Assembly: GCA_024509875.1 (NCBI GenBank)
Contig: JAMPIV010000579.1
Span: forward strand, 1 to 64,000
Direction of reading: 5' to 3'
Length of the DNA: 64,000 nt
From: Oreohelix idahoensis
Lineage: Eukaryota > Mollusca > Gastropoda > Stylommatophora > Oreohelicidae
Shown: positions 45,532 through 57,359 of the stretch, piece after piece
Position numbering within the stretch: position 1 is the first letter of the stretch
Layout of the letters: each line of letters begins with the position of its first letter
Notes under the pieces: model-generated
Databases searched by the model: none
What the model saw: only the letters and a program-made list of their open reading frames with translations
Told to the model about the DNA's origin: nothing
Program-made: the position numbers and the translations under genes

Positions 45532-48058
45532 TGTCACGTGGGTTTTGATCATTAAATTGCCTACATCTTCTTCCTATTCTCTCACCCGCATCCTTTTATT
45601 TTATTATCTTTCCGTACTTGTTTTTCCTGTATTTTTTCGCATCACTCGTTGCGAAAAATATATTTCTTTCCCATCATCGTTTTTCTTTCTCATACTGACT
45701 AGTAACCTTATTGCATCAGATGTCAGTCGCGCAGGTAAGACGTGAATGTGCGAAAAATTCGTTTCGCTGGACATAGAGCAGACGTTTTGTCTAAATTTGC
45801 ACCTGTCACGCGCGGGTTTTCCGGGCCGAACGCTTAAGTAGGAGCGAATATTTACACCTTATATCGCAGTTTCAGACGGTTGTCTGAGATTTGCAACTGA
45901 CACGCGCTTTTCCCGGTCAGTTTGTTAACGCAGGTGCGTAATCGCACTGATGGCTGTTACGACATGAGGGAAGCTGACGTAGGGTGTTAGAGACGGGCGC
46001 TGTTTCGTGGTTTCGAAACAGTGGGATTCTTTGTCCGTTTTCATAGATATTAAACCTAGTTTGAAACTTTATTTTCATTCTTGTCTCAATAATTCGCAGT
46101 AGACAGGTGGTTCGCGAAGAGTAGAGCTGTATAAGCGAAGTTTCTTAGTTTGTTGCGACAATTTGTCGAACTTCTAGACTTCCATAAATATAAGCGTGTA
46201 ATTTTTAATTGTGCGATATCCTGCATTGCTGTGTTTGAGGTAAATATTATATAGTAGTTCTCTAGAATTTTGTGAAGTGATTAAGTGTTAAATCGCCGAT
46301 TTCATTTTAAACTAGTTCTTTTGAACAGAGTGCTTAATCTATATAGTCTGTATTATTTTCTAGTGACGCGTTTCAGTGGAAAGCAGAATAAATTATATTT
46401 CTAGCATTAAACCATAATGTAGCTAAAATGAAGTTAAATTACTGCTAAATAATCAGTCGAGATCATATTTTTCTAAAACTAACTTATAATGCTAGATGCG
46501 ACATCAGTGAATATTGACGGAATGCGCAAACATTCCTAATTCCTGATGATTGATTTTATATAACTTATTTTACGGGAAGTTTTAAAGATAAGTCAAGCTG
46601 TAGGCTTGCTATTAAAATGTAAGTTATATTGAGTACATATATGTAAATTATTTGATATGTGTTCTTTCTTTTATATAGTGAAACTGTGGTACCCAACTTG
46701 CCAGCGTTTAGTAAAGAGACATATTTGTGTGAAGCATAGACAGTTCCTATCTTTAACCACGTGGGTTTTTTTTTGTTTCAAGTAACACTGAATCTGACAG
46801 TGCATATGCCATCAGAGAGAGACAGTAATAGCAATCCCACTAACGGTTTCTAAAGACTAGAAATATATATTGGGCTTTTGAGCCAGTTCATATTGCTCCA
46901 CAAATTTAAATGTACATGCTGCCTGGCGGCGAAAATATTACAAGACAAACATTAACATTCCGACAGAGATTGTGACTAGTATTGCGGTGACCAAATATAG
47001 TACCTGCCTGAAAGAAGACACCGATCTGACATTCCTTAAATCCTAGAATCCAAAGCTAATGACATTGTGCTCTGCTAACTTTCGTGCCTGGACAAATTTT
47101 ATGTGACTTAATCAGACATTCGAGAAAAATTAGAACACCCAAGGAATCGGTTCCCTGAGACAGAGAGTTCAGTACGTCTTTTGGAACTGGGGGTTTCTTG
47201 GTCGCTGACTGCATTTTTCGGGTCTGTGCGAAGGTCCTAGAATTATTATGTTCCCAGAGGCAACGAGCAAAGTTGTGAGTATATATGTGAGAGAAAGGCC
47301 ATGGCTGGATGAATGAGAGTACACAGGTCTGAGTGTTATTTTACCGGTGTATTATTGTCACCCATTTGCTGTCTTAAATGTTTAAATCTGCAGAATTTGT
47401 TACAAATGCTAGAGTTTCTTTTTTCTTAGGCTAAATCAGATTATCCAACTCTGTTCCTACATTTACGAGAAAGAAAGAAACCTCTTAGACTCAACCCTAT
47501 GTATCTATAACTCTTTGAGCCATCATCTGTTCTCTTAACGGGGCTGTGGGCTAAACCTAGAGTAAGATTCTAACGGGCTATCATCCTTGTAGCATTTTCC
47601 TTGAATTCTATGACTATTTGTATATGTTTTTCCTTTATGTATTTTTTGTGTTGTGAGAAATTTTGATATGATAATTAAAATATCTCTCTTGAACAAAAAA
47701 AAATCAGTGCGTTGGTCAGCTCGATCCCAATTATCTGTATAAGCATTGTTATAGATTTTCCAAGTCTGTGTGTTTAACTGTCGTCACGTGTATGTGCGTG
47801 CCCGTGAGTAGATAGAAATATATGTAATATATATGTGGAATAGACTGTCGGACTCTGTAAAAGTCGTCGTAGAGGATAGGTGAGAGAGAGAGAAGAATTC
47901 TTTTTCGCTTTCAGCGACAGCCTCTATACCACTGTCTATCATCTCACCTGTGTGGAAATTCTATTGTTTTACTAATTCACACTGGGACTCTCACTCATTT
48001 CAAGCTATTCAGAAGGGACCCACCCAAGTCTTAATTCTCCTATCCAAAATCTACGACA
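45532..48058 (+). repeat. 3' LTR of element B
   Basis: Direct repeat of the 5' LTR, starting TGTCACGTGG and ending CTACGACA, followed at once by ATAAG, the right copy of the target duplication. Confidence 0.93.
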
Positions 48059-48063
48059 ATAAG

Positions 48064-49689
48064 TTTTTTCTAGGTGGTTTCACTGTCCTGGAAATTTATA
48101 AGTTAATATATGTTTCCCCCCGGAGTGGTCTAGCCTACAGTGGCTATGACGATCTCTGTCGTAGTGAATGTGAAAATACAGCGGAATGTTACTCCCAGGC
48201 TGTTCTCGGAAGGAAATAGCCGGGTATGACCCCTGAATGCTCTCTGTAGAATTTGGTGGTAGGAAAACTTTACTGTCATATGGGTTTGTTTAAAGAAAAT
48301 TAGTGCTGCAAGTTCTGCCTCATCAGGCCAGGAAAATTTATATGTATAATATGAAAAAAATCTTCTGGAATTGTCCCGTTCCAGTTTAACATTTAACACA
48401 AATTTTACGTAGCAGTGTTCTGGTTTTTAAACCGCTCTCTTGGATGGAGAAGGCTGACCGCGAAGGGGTCTTCAACATCAGATTTTTTGCCGACAATGTG
48501 TGTATGTTAGGAACATATAATTGGGATGCAGTAAGACATCTGACCATGCATCTCTCTAAGAACCGTTAGATCGCAAAGGTATGATCACCTATATAAAAGA
48601 GAATATAGATAACAGGTAATCCTACTATAATTATATTCTAACACCCGCGTTTAGGTAAGACCTGTAAAATCACTCCGGTATTTAATTATTTATATTTAAA
48701 AGAACTTCACGAGTGTCCAGCTAATATATCGCTTTTAACACTAGCTATGAACAGTTAATTACTTAAGCTTTACACAAGATGAAATAGAAATAAATTGTTA
48801 TTAAACAATTTCGATCGCCTAGCGTCTTATAATTATTTTACGCATCTATTACTCGGGAAATAACGGGTAGTTACATTTTCGATTTACATCTGGAGAACTT
48901 TGCTATAGGTTTATTTAATAGGTTTAGATTAACACAAAAATCAAGTGAAATACAATGAACTTAACACGTTAAAACTCTTAAATGCTAACAATATTTTACC
49001 GCAAATCAAGAAACTCAAGAATATTTCTCCACGTTATTTGTATAGGGAATCCAATAAAATAAGACTCCAAATGAGCGCTAGACTATTCCAGAACTCTTGA
49101 TAGCAACTGACAACTTGAATTTTAGGATGTTTCATTATGTATTAAATTTGTGGAAATCGTCAGTTCCATGTCAGATTTCTCGTCTCTCCTGATTCTCGGG
49201 AACTTTTAGCGTTTGGGCCGCGAATCTCTTTTTCACAACTTTTTACCGCCGGACTCCTCCGTTCCTCTTCGTCCTGCCGAGATTTCTAACCCGCCTAGAC
49301 TGTTCCCGTTCACTTGTTCACCAGAGGTGTTAAAAACTCTGTTCACTCTTAGTGACTACAAAAGACGTTGATAACTGCCCGCCTGCCGCCTCTGGCACCC
49401 CTTCGTGAAGGGATGACAGTAAGAGATCCAAAGATAGCTTTGTTTTAATAGCTCGAGAGAGAAGACAGTAGGCGTGGCTAAACTAAAATAAGACAAAGGG
49501 CGAATGTCGTGGCTGCTAGCATGATAACGTATTGCATACTAATTAGCACGCGTGGGAATTCCACGTGGGACCCACGTTGGCGATTTCATTTCACCAAACT
49601 TGAGGGCTCCGGGTGAGATTCAAGGGTAGCTTCTATTTTCATCTTTCACAATCATTGAGAGATTAAAAGAGTCCATAGACAAGTAACTG
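48064..49689. other. Stretch with no recognised feature
   Basis: AT-rich DNA with no domain-bearing open frame. The 89-codon frame at 47950-48219 straddles the LTR end and is not a gene. I see nothing else that I can support. Confidence 0.5.
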
Positions 49690-50560
49690 AGAAATGAACA
49701 AGCAGGTTTCCACAAAACAGATCCTGTACGGACTAGATAGCCACATTGAGAATAATAGTTGAACAAAGTCTGGAATGGAATTCACCGAAATACATTAGAT
49801 TTGTGGACTATGAAAAGGTATTTGACAGTGTAGACAGAGAATCACTTTGGAAATTGATGAGCCATTATGAAGTTCCCAGGAAAATCATTAACTTAATAAA
49901 GTAGACCTATGAAGACATGACATGCAGAGTTCTTCATGAAGGACAACTTATGGAACCGTTTAGGATTAGAACGGGAGTGAGACAGGGATGCCTCTTGTCT
50001 ACATTTCATTTCTTACTAGTAATAGATTGGGTTATGAAAACATCGACATCACACAACAGAAATGGAATCCAGTGGAATCTGACTAAACAGCTTGATGATC
50101 TAGATTTTGCAGATGACTTGCCTCTTCCTGTCCCACAACCATAATCAGATGCAAGACAAAATGAAAATTCTCTATGAGAGGTCACAACAAGTGGGCCTAA
50201 AAATACACAAGGAAAAGACAAAAATTATAAGAATAAATGCAAGCAATGATAATAAGGTTGAACTTGAAGAAACGTTACTAAAAGATGTAGAATCGTACAA
50301 ATATCTTAGCAGAAACATAGACAAAGTTGGAGGGACAGACAGTGATATCATAATAAGAATACAAAAAGCAAGAGGAGCTTTCATTGCATTGGGAAACATA
50401 TGAAGAACAAGAGAAATCAAGTCGAACAAGAATATAGGAATCTTCAACTCAAATGTCAAGTCAGTCCTATTGTATTGTAGTGAAATCTGAATCCTATCTT
50501 GGCCCTCATTCAAAACATTGCACCATACAGAAATACCGAGAAGTCAAACAACCAATCAAA
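49690..50560 (+). pseudogene. Degenerate LINE reverse transcriptase fragment
   Basis: RT core text is spread over several frames. It includes FVDYEKVFDSVDRESLWKL near 49798-49855 (a motif A variant with Val in place of Ala), then RTGVRQGCLLST near 49965, and DDLDFADDL near 50095 carrying the catalytic Asp pair. QQVGLKIHKEKTK near 50190 and YKYLSRNIDKVGG near 50300 follow. Stops and frame changes, for example near 49900 and between 50107 and 50144, show it is inactive. The endonuclease and C-terminal tail are missing. The style matches the LINE at 53.5-57 kb, but it is more decayed. Confidence 0.85.
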
Positions 50561-52236
50561 ACGGTAGCTCTGGTACAAGCAATGCTAATATTTTGTAAGG
50601 CCTTTTAGTAAGAATACGAGAAAGTGTAGATGTTGACAATTTTTCGAAAGGCAATGTGCAGATATGAACGGAATATATCAATGATGAGGAACATAATTCG
50701 ATAATAGGGATCGTTAGCTATTGGCAGATATCTATAATTTCACTGGAAGTGGTGTAGAACCGAAGAAAATGTGTATTTAAGGCATCGAAGCATGAACCAT
50801 GTTGTGCTTTGCCATGTTTAGGCTGCTCCAGTGAAAAGTCGGATTAATCTAGATATAAGAGAGATACTCCGATACATAGAGCTTAGCACTAAGAATAATA
50901 TAAGCTTTAAATGAAGGAAATCCATTCAGAGATAAAGAAACTGGAACGATTTCAGGTTGTTCATACTAGCACAGAACGCCTAAGAATTTCACTTTTTTTA
51001 GTCTACAAAATACTTTAGCCATGATGCTTTCTCGTACGAGAAACCTTGACCTATAAAAGGCGGAAGGTACCAATAGTAAAACACTTGCCACACAATTGAC
51101 AACTTCAGATACGAGCGAAATCTTCTACTACCAGACTCCATTGCCATCTGCAGGGTAACTCAGTCTGTAGAGCCATTAAAAGCCGGTCTGCATGTATTTG
51201 AGGGTAAGAAAGAATGTAATTACATATGTATATATAATTACATTATTAATATGTGCCTTATAGAAGTGGATAAGTGTGTGTGAAATTACTGTGTAATTCT
51301 TGGAAGGAATTCGAACATGTGTTAGCTCAATTTAATTATGAAATGAAAGCAGATGGACGTGTAGATTGTGATGTTAGTTGTAGGAAAGTATTTTGAACAT
51401 GTTAAGCTTGCTGGAATGGACCACCCTATTGGAAAGATGGAAAGAATGAAAAAAATTATTTTACTGTACAAATTGAATTATAGCATAACTCTTTCCACAA
51501 GGCCATCTGATTGTAAGGAAGCAAATCATGGACAAACTGTAACAAGAGAGTTACTGGAATATTGTGCTATTAATTAAATGAATTATGATATTTTTGACTT
51601 GCTGTGATTCTCATGAGTAACCATATCGTGTCTGATCTGTCTCATCTTACCTCCTGACAGGATAGAGAGTCAGTGAACGATACTACGTAGGTTTTATGTA
51701 TATTATATTTCAGGTTATATCCTGCCTTGATAAGTTTACTCAATTCTACGTGCCTAAGTCAGCTGGAGGAAGCTCTTGTTGTTCTGAGCCCTTGTGAAAT
51801 TCCAGAGGGTCTGCAACAGTACCATCTTTAAGATTGGAAGAACCGCAGTTATGGTATTCTTTCCAGTTCCATTGCTGGGCCAGGCCTAGAAGAACTTTTC
51901 GAAGATAAGTAGCCTTGTTTGGGGCTACTTGACTTTGCAACAAAACCATACCGCACAAAAGAAATTAAAAACTTAAGATTATAAGAATCTAAAGACTATG
52001 GAACATATAACCTACGAGTTTATTCTTTACAAGTGAACAATGAAATGATGAAACAAGTATGTGGCGTTAACGAACATAGCAAATGCCAATATAACTTGTG
52101 ATATAATACTATTAACATTTGTTCAAGTTTAGCACAGAAGAAAGACAGTTTTTATCAAAGATCAAGAAAACAGATGAGGATGAAAATTAACTTTAAATGT
52201 AATATAAATACTTGACAGTGAAACCATATATACATA
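50561..52236. other. Stretch with no recognised gene
   Basis: AT-rich DNA with open frames of only about 70 codons. One possible eroded LINE-like segment lies near 51080-51215, but the match is too weak to call. Confidence 0.4.
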
Positions 52237-52238
52237 TA

Positions 52239-52836
52239 CTGCTGGACAAAAGTTAAGGGCCGCCATTCAGTTTAGACAAGGTTTATATAATTCTTCGTGA
52301 GCAGGGTCGATTTTCCAAATGTCCGGTAGCTTGAAATCTCTCAAGAAGTCTCTGAATGGTAGAGTGGGACACTGCTAAACGTCTTGCAACATGACGAACA
52401 GATTGACCATCCTGAATCCATGCCATGGCTCGACCACGGTCTACAGTGCTGAGAATTCCCCTTGGTGGCATGGCTAATGCAGTCATCATTTCGACCACTT
52501 GTCATACTGATTTATTGCATACCAACGGTGAACACTCTTTACCGATGATCATTTTCCACGTGCATTCAAATTCAACTCACTTTTTCACCTTTTGAACTAG
52601 TGGGGCGTGTTGCAAAAACCACGAGTTTTTGCAGCAACAATGGCAATTTTCACGTGCGGGTTAAAGCGACCCAGTTTTTGGACATTTAAAAAAAAATTAA
52701 CCTGGTGCACACAGAAATGTATACACATTTCTCTGAGCTCAGTTTTAATGACATTTTCACTTGTCTTTACAGTTTGCCAATCAATTATATAAACCTTGTG
52801 TAAACTGAATGGCGGCCCTTAACTTTTGTCCAGTAG
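52239..52836 (-). mobile_element. Tc1/mariner derivative with 55-bp inverted termini
   Basis: The left end, CTGCTGGACAAAAGTTAAGG, and the inverted right end, CTACTGGACAAAAGTTAAGG, continue as matching inverted repeats for about 55 bases. TA flanks both ends at 52237-52238 and 52837-52838, the Tc1/mariner target. The 598-bp element keeps the transposase DNA-binding region but not the catalytic domain, so it is an internally deleted, non-autonomous copy. Confidence 0.9.
52283..52498 (-). pseudogene. Transposase DNA-binding domain remnant (Tc1/mariner)
   Basis: A 71-codon minus-strand frame with helix-turn-helix text typical of the N-terminal half of Tc1-type transposases: GRAMAWIQDGQSVRHVARRLAVSHSTIQRLLERFQ. 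The second half of the paired-like domain and the DDE/D catalytic domain are absent; the frame ends near the left inverted repeat. If translated it would bind the termini without cleaving them. No promoter evidence was seen. Confidence 0.8.
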
Positions 52837-52879
52837 TATATTTTGAATCAATTTGATTTTATTTGAAAATTATCTTACT

Positions 52880-53490
52880 TACTACTTACTTAGTCGTTCC
52901 CCTTCTACCGTGAGGTGTAGAGGTTTGGAAGAGAGAGCGCCAGACTATTCTATCAGCTGTTTTCTTCCTGGCCTGGTTGCATTCTAGTCCTCGGTCCTTC
53001 AAAGATTGTCTAATGTTGTCCTCCCAGCGGACTCTGGGTCGTCCTGGAGGTCTGGATCCCTGGCTCTTTGTTTCCCATGCTTGTCGTGGCAGCCGATCTT
53101 CTCCCATTCTGCAGACATGGCCTGAAAAAGTCTCCCAGCTGCTGCTTTTCGAGTGGCCAACTCTTCTTTGATGCCCCCCTTTCGGTCTGTAATAGCTCCG
53201 AGATATTTAAAGTGGTCGACCTGCTCCAGGACCTATTCTCCCAACTTAATCTGATGTTTTCTTTCTTCTCGTGATATCACCATGGATTTTGTTTTAGAGC
53301 TGCTTATGACCATTCCTCTCTTCTCCAGCTCTTCCTTCCAGACTTGCAGGTTGGATTAGAGATGTGTCTCTGATTTAGCAATCAGGACAACATCATCAGC
53401 AAATGCTAGCTCTGAAATACAGACCTGTCTCATCTTCCAGTACCCCACTGAATACTTTCTTGTTATCTCCTTACATGCCTTGATGACATC
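52880..53490 (-). pseudogene. LINE RT C-terminal fragment, antisense
   Basis: On the minus strand the text runs from an RT active-site segment, LAFADDVVLIAKS near 53395-53410, through GMVISSSKTKSMVIS near 53290, to a C-terminal tail at 53107-52886 with GRPRVRWEDNIRQSL and ADRIVWRSLFQ. Stops near 53355 and frame changes near 53110-53240 break it. It is a 5'-truncated copy of a LINE distinct in detail from the sense element that follows. Confidence 0.8.
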
Positions 53491-53786
53491 GTTGAAAATT
53501 ATCTAACAGAACAAAGAAATATCCTGTACATAAATAAATTATGCCATCAATGGTACATATACCTTGTAGCGGTATGGCAGCTTGTGTACCCTGACAATCC
53601 CCAGAGCTCTGCCAGTGGGAGATTTACTCCTGGTAGGTTCAACCAAGCTGGACTGGTCTGCGTGGGTAGGGGTTAGACAAAAGCTGGTACTCTGGTCCTC
53701 CAGGTTGGGGGTTTTAGCACAGGGCCGACACCCCTGTCTATGTAAAAAAATCGCACGTTACGGAAACAACAATAAATGGAAAAACT

Positions 53787-54304
53787 TTGTTGCGGGACGG
53801 ACATCCGGAGTCTCAGGCTCGTATGACTGACAGTGGTGAAAGCCGAAAGGAAGCCACTGGCATGAAAACGGATGCCCCGACCGCAAAACACGAAACCAGA
53901 ATTTGTTTTTGGAACGTCAGAACTATGAATGAGGCAGGAAAGCTGAGACAAATCACAGCAGAGATGAGGAACTACGAGATACATATCCTGGGAATAAGCG
54001 AGAGCAGATGGACAGGTAGGGGGAGAATACAAACAGCTACAGGGGAAACAGTACTTTATTCTTGCAGAGAGGATGGTCAGCACAACGAAGGTGTAGCCAT
54101 TATCCTGAAGAAAGGAATGGAAAGGTCTTTACTGGAATGGAAACCCATCAACAACATACTGATAAGAGCAAGACTAAGATGGAGGTTCACCAACACCACA
54201 ATTATACAATGCTATGCACCAACAAACGACAGCGATGAAGAGATCAAGGACGAGTTCTATCAACAGGTACAAAAAGAAATGGAACCTACACCCAGGTACG
54301 ATCT
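53787..54304 (+). pseudogene. LINE endonuclease domain, N-terminal part
   Basis: The frame opens with a Ser/Glu-rich lead, then the AP-endonuclease start: RICFWNVRTMNEAGKL (catalytic-type Asn) and ILGISESRWTG (catalytic-type Glu). GVAIILKKG and IIQCYAPTNDSD follow. The coding text ends at PRYDLIIV, where the short element has inserted. The ATG at 53787 is simply the first in frame; the conserved part starts near residue 36. It is the first part of the same ORF that resumes at 54526. Confidence 0.85.
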
Positions 54305-54316
54305 CATTATAGTAAT

Positions 54317-54514
54317 CTTCTTCTTCTTCTTCTTCCGTCCTTAGCCAACGACCGACCAAGCAGTCTGTGGCCATTACGCCTAGCTGGCGTCTTAGGGCAA
54401 CAAGAAATTATCCGCTGTTCCGTTACGCCTAAAGGCGTTTATTGGTACAACAGAACATTAATTGTTGTTTCCGTAATCAATGTGACTAGCAAGCGGGTGA
54501 TCAGCCCGCTGTGT
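54317..54514 (-). mobile_element. Short internally deleted LINE derivative inserted in its own LINE family
   Basis: A 198-bp antisense insertion flanked by the direct repeat ATTATAGTAAT at 54306-54316 and 54515-54525. Read on the minus strand, it contains TTACGGAAACAACAAT, which also occurs in the host LINE leader at about 53757-53772. Its 3' part matches the host LINE's 3' end: GGCGTAATGGCCACAGACTG versus GGCGTAATAGCCACTGACTG, then GGCTAAGGA, followed by an AAG tail. So it looks like LINE 5' and 3' ends joined with the coding part missing. No protein is encoded. Confidence 0.85.
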
Positions 54515-54525
54515 ATTATAGTAAT

Positions 54526-55744
54526 GGGAGACCTAATTGCGAAAGTGGGAGCACACAATAATTATAACGAAAGAGTAATGGGGAAATGCGGCAGTGGAAC
54601 AGCAAATGAGAATGGGGACAAATTAATAAGCTTCTGCAGTATTAACAACCTGGTCATTGGAGGAACACTTTGTCCACACAAGGAAGTGCACAAGTTAACA
54701 TGGGAATCACCAAACGGATGAGACAGAAACCAGATAGATCACATAATGATCAAGGGCAGATGGAGACATGCACTACAAGACGTGAAAGTAAGAAGAGGCG
54801 CAGATGTGGGAAGTGATCATCACCTAGTAGTAGCAAGACTGAAAGTGAAACTCAGAGCTGCTGGACCAGTTGCAGTCAAACAGAAAAGATACAACATCAC
54901 GAAACTGAAGGATCCCCTCACCAGAAAAGCTTTCGTGGTCGACGTAAAGAGAAGATATGAGATTATCAAAAGCCAGGAAAGAACAGAGACCGATGATGTT
55001 GACCAGAGATTCAACACCATCTCAATAATATACAAGGAAAGCAGCAAGTCATGCTTGGGATTCCAGGAAAGAAAGAGCCAAGACCGGATAACACCAGATA
55101 CGCTAAACACCATAGCGAAGAGAAAGGAAATGAAAAGAAAGAAAACAGAAGCTAAGTCTCCCAGATTAAAGGCAATATATAGTGAACAGCACAGTCAGCT
55201 GGACAAGGAAGTTAAACGTCAAACCCGTGCTAACAAAAGGACATTTCTGGATGACCTTGCAAGACAGGCAGAAGAGGCAGCACTGACAAATGAACAAAGC
55301 ACATTATACAAAATAACTAAAATCATCAGTGAAAAACAAGGTGCAAACAATATTACATTAGTACGAGATAAGCAAGGAAATCTCATCATAACAGTAGAGG
55401 GAAAGGAAACAAGATGGGCAGAGCATTTCAGAGAAACTCTGAATAAGGAACCACCAGAGACACAATTGAATGTTCCTGAGGCTGAAAGAGATCTAGGTGT
55501 TAATACAGACATCCCACGAAAAGAAAAAATCATCACAGCAATCAAAGGGTTAAAGAATGAAAAAGCTCCTGGTCATGATAACTTAAATGCAGAGCTATTT
55601 AAGACAGACCCAGAGCTAGCAGCAGAACTATTAGAACCACTATTTGCACAAGTCTGGAAAACAGGGACAACACCAACAGAGTGGAGAAAAGGAATAATTG
55701 TCAAATTTCCCAAGAAGGGAGATCTTGCAGACTGCAATAATTAG
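54526..55744 (+). pseudogene. LINE endonuclease end and RT start
   Basis: This resumes the endonuclease with GDLIAKVGAHNNY, NQIDHIMIKG and SDHHLVVARLKVKL. A stop, TGA, at 54719-54721 lies inside it, probably from CGA. A long basic linker rich in Lys, Glu and Gln follows, then the first RT motifs: KNEKAPGHDNLNAELFK and EWRKGIIVKFPKKGDLADCNN. TAG at 55742-55744 stands where this RT motif normally has Trp. The phase is constant throughout. Confidence 0.85.
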
Positions 55745-57026
55745 AGAGGAATAACTCTTCTCTCAGTTCCCAGCAAAATACTAGGCAGGATAATTATACA
55801 GAGAATCTCAAAAGCAGTAGACCACAAACTGAGGAAAGAACAAGCAGGATTTAGAAAGAACAGAAGATGTGTAGATCATATATTTACCCTCAGGAACATT
55901 ATAGAGCAGTGCTCAGAATGGCAAAGACAGTTGTACATTAATTTCGTTGATTTTGAAAAGGCTTTTGACAGTATACATAGGGACAGTTTATGGAAAATAC
56001 TGAGGGCTTATGGAATTCCAAGCTGCATAGTATCAATCATTAAAAAGCCTTTACGCCAACTTTACGTGCAGCATTGGGCAGAGCAACCTAACCTTTGAAG
56101 TGAAGACAGGAGTACGACAGGGATGCCCCTTATCAACAACTCTATTTTTAACAGTCATAGACTGGGTGATGCGACAGACAATAGAGGGCAATCCAAGAGG
56201 AATAAGATGGACTACATTTTCTACATTGGAAGATCTGGAATATGCAGATGACATTGCACTGCTAGCACATTCACATCAACACATCCAGCAAAAAACGGAT
56301 AAACTTAATAAGTATAGCCAGCAGGTGGGCTTGAACATCAACCTAAAGAAGACAGAGGTCATGACGCTCAATGTGAGCAACCCTGAGCCCAAATCAGTAA
56401 GGAATCAGCAACTGGAACAGACAGATGCCTTCACATACCTAGGATGCATAGTAACACCAGACGGCGGAGCAAGCAAAGACATCAACAACAGAATGAACAA
56501 AGCAAGAACAGCCTTTTTCAGTCTAAACAACATCTGGAAGTCCTCTCAGTACAGCAGAAGCACAAAATTAGGATTATATCAGAGCTGTGTGCTTTCTGTG
56601 CTTCTCTATGGCGCGGAGAGCTGGAGAGTTACAGAGAAGGAAATGTCGAAATTGTCCTCTTTTCACACAACATGCCTAAGAAAAATTCTCCGAATCTTTT
56701 GGCCGAATATCATCACCAACCAAGATCTGCTTACTCGGAGCAAGCAAGAGGACATGCACACCATCATAGCTGGCAGACGCTGGAGCTGGGTTGGCCATGT
56801 CCTCAGAAGAGACCCCGATGGCATCACAAGAACAGCTATGCTATGGACAACTGAAGGAAAACGAAAGAGAGGCCGACCAAAAACAACTTGGCAGAGGACT
56901 GTGGAGGCTGAGATGCAAAGAATGAACCAGAGTTGGGGCACTGTACAAACGATGGCCGCCGACCGAGCAAAGTGGAATCAATTTGTTGTTGCTCTACAAG
57001 ACGCCACCAGGCGTAATAGCCACTGA
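55745..57026 (+). pseudogene. LINE RT core and C-terminal tail
   Basis: RT continues after the TAG with RGITLLSVPSKILGRII, EQAGFRKNR and VDFEKAFDSIHRD (catalytic Asp). One extra base in an A run near 56043-56047 then shifts the phase by one. The rest, open at 56100-57026, has KTGVRQGCPLSTTLF, DLEYADDIALL (catalytic Asp pair), TYLGCIVTPDGG, YGAESWRVT, WVGHVLRRDPDG and GKRKRGRPKTTWQR, with a terminal ADRAKWNQFVVAL. All core RT residues are present apart from the breaks, so the decay is modest. Confidence 0.88.
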
Positions 57027-57359
57027 CTGCTTTGACGGTCGGAGGCTAAGGATCAAAGAAAGAAAGAAAGAAATTATAAATTGTACCAACAGTCTTTATT
57101 GAATTATTTAAGTTTGGTTCTTAATTCTTGTTGGTTAGTTAATTACCCCTAGCAGAGTCATTGTCTAAGGTTAGTCTGGAGAGGGGCATCATAGGAACCT
57201 AATATACATTAAAATCTCATTTAAGAACCTATGCAGCTTGACTATACTTTTGATGTCGATACACCATTACTCTTCTCAGAGAATGGGGTATTTCTTGTAA
57301 GACCAGACTCTTATCTGGCACTATCCTGGTATCATTTGAAGTATCTAATTGTCCAGGAC

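Larger units (their letters stand above)
39011..48058 (+). mobile_element. Element B: Gag-PR-INT LTR element lacking reverse transcriptase
   Basis: LTRs of 2541 and 2527 bp, about 99 percent identical by eye, begin TGTCACGTGG and end CTACGACA. They are flanked by a perfect 5-bp duplication, ATAAG, at 39006-39010 and 48059-48063. The interior is only about 3980 bp and encodes Gag, aspartic protease and integrase in a single phase, then ends 300 bp before the 3' LTR. No RT or RNase H motif exists between the LTRs. In a Gmr1-order element these domains would follow integrase, so one deletion downstream of integrase would produce this structure. Young LTRs and a clean duplication show that the copy was inserted recently, so this form, or its immediate parent, was mobile. 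RT would have to come from another element. Confidence 0.92.
53545..57085 (+). mobile_element. Near full-length endonuclease-RT LINE
   Basis: It comprises a 5' leader with GGTTGGGGGTTTTAGCAC near 53703, an ORF2-like frame from about 53787 to 57026, and a 3' segment ending in AAAG repeats at about 57055-57075. The order is endonuclease, RT, then a GRP-type C-terminal tail, as in RTE-like LINEs; there is no RNase H. The reading frame is broken by a 198-bp insertion, two stops and one frame shift. The insertion with its duplication is 209 bp and fully explains the first phase change. The exact 5' end is inferred. Confidence 0.82.

Noticed and set aside
51080..51215. Possible LINE C-terminal text (LLLPDSIAI... 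LKAGLHVF)
   Set aside because: Too few matching residues and no RT motif nearby.
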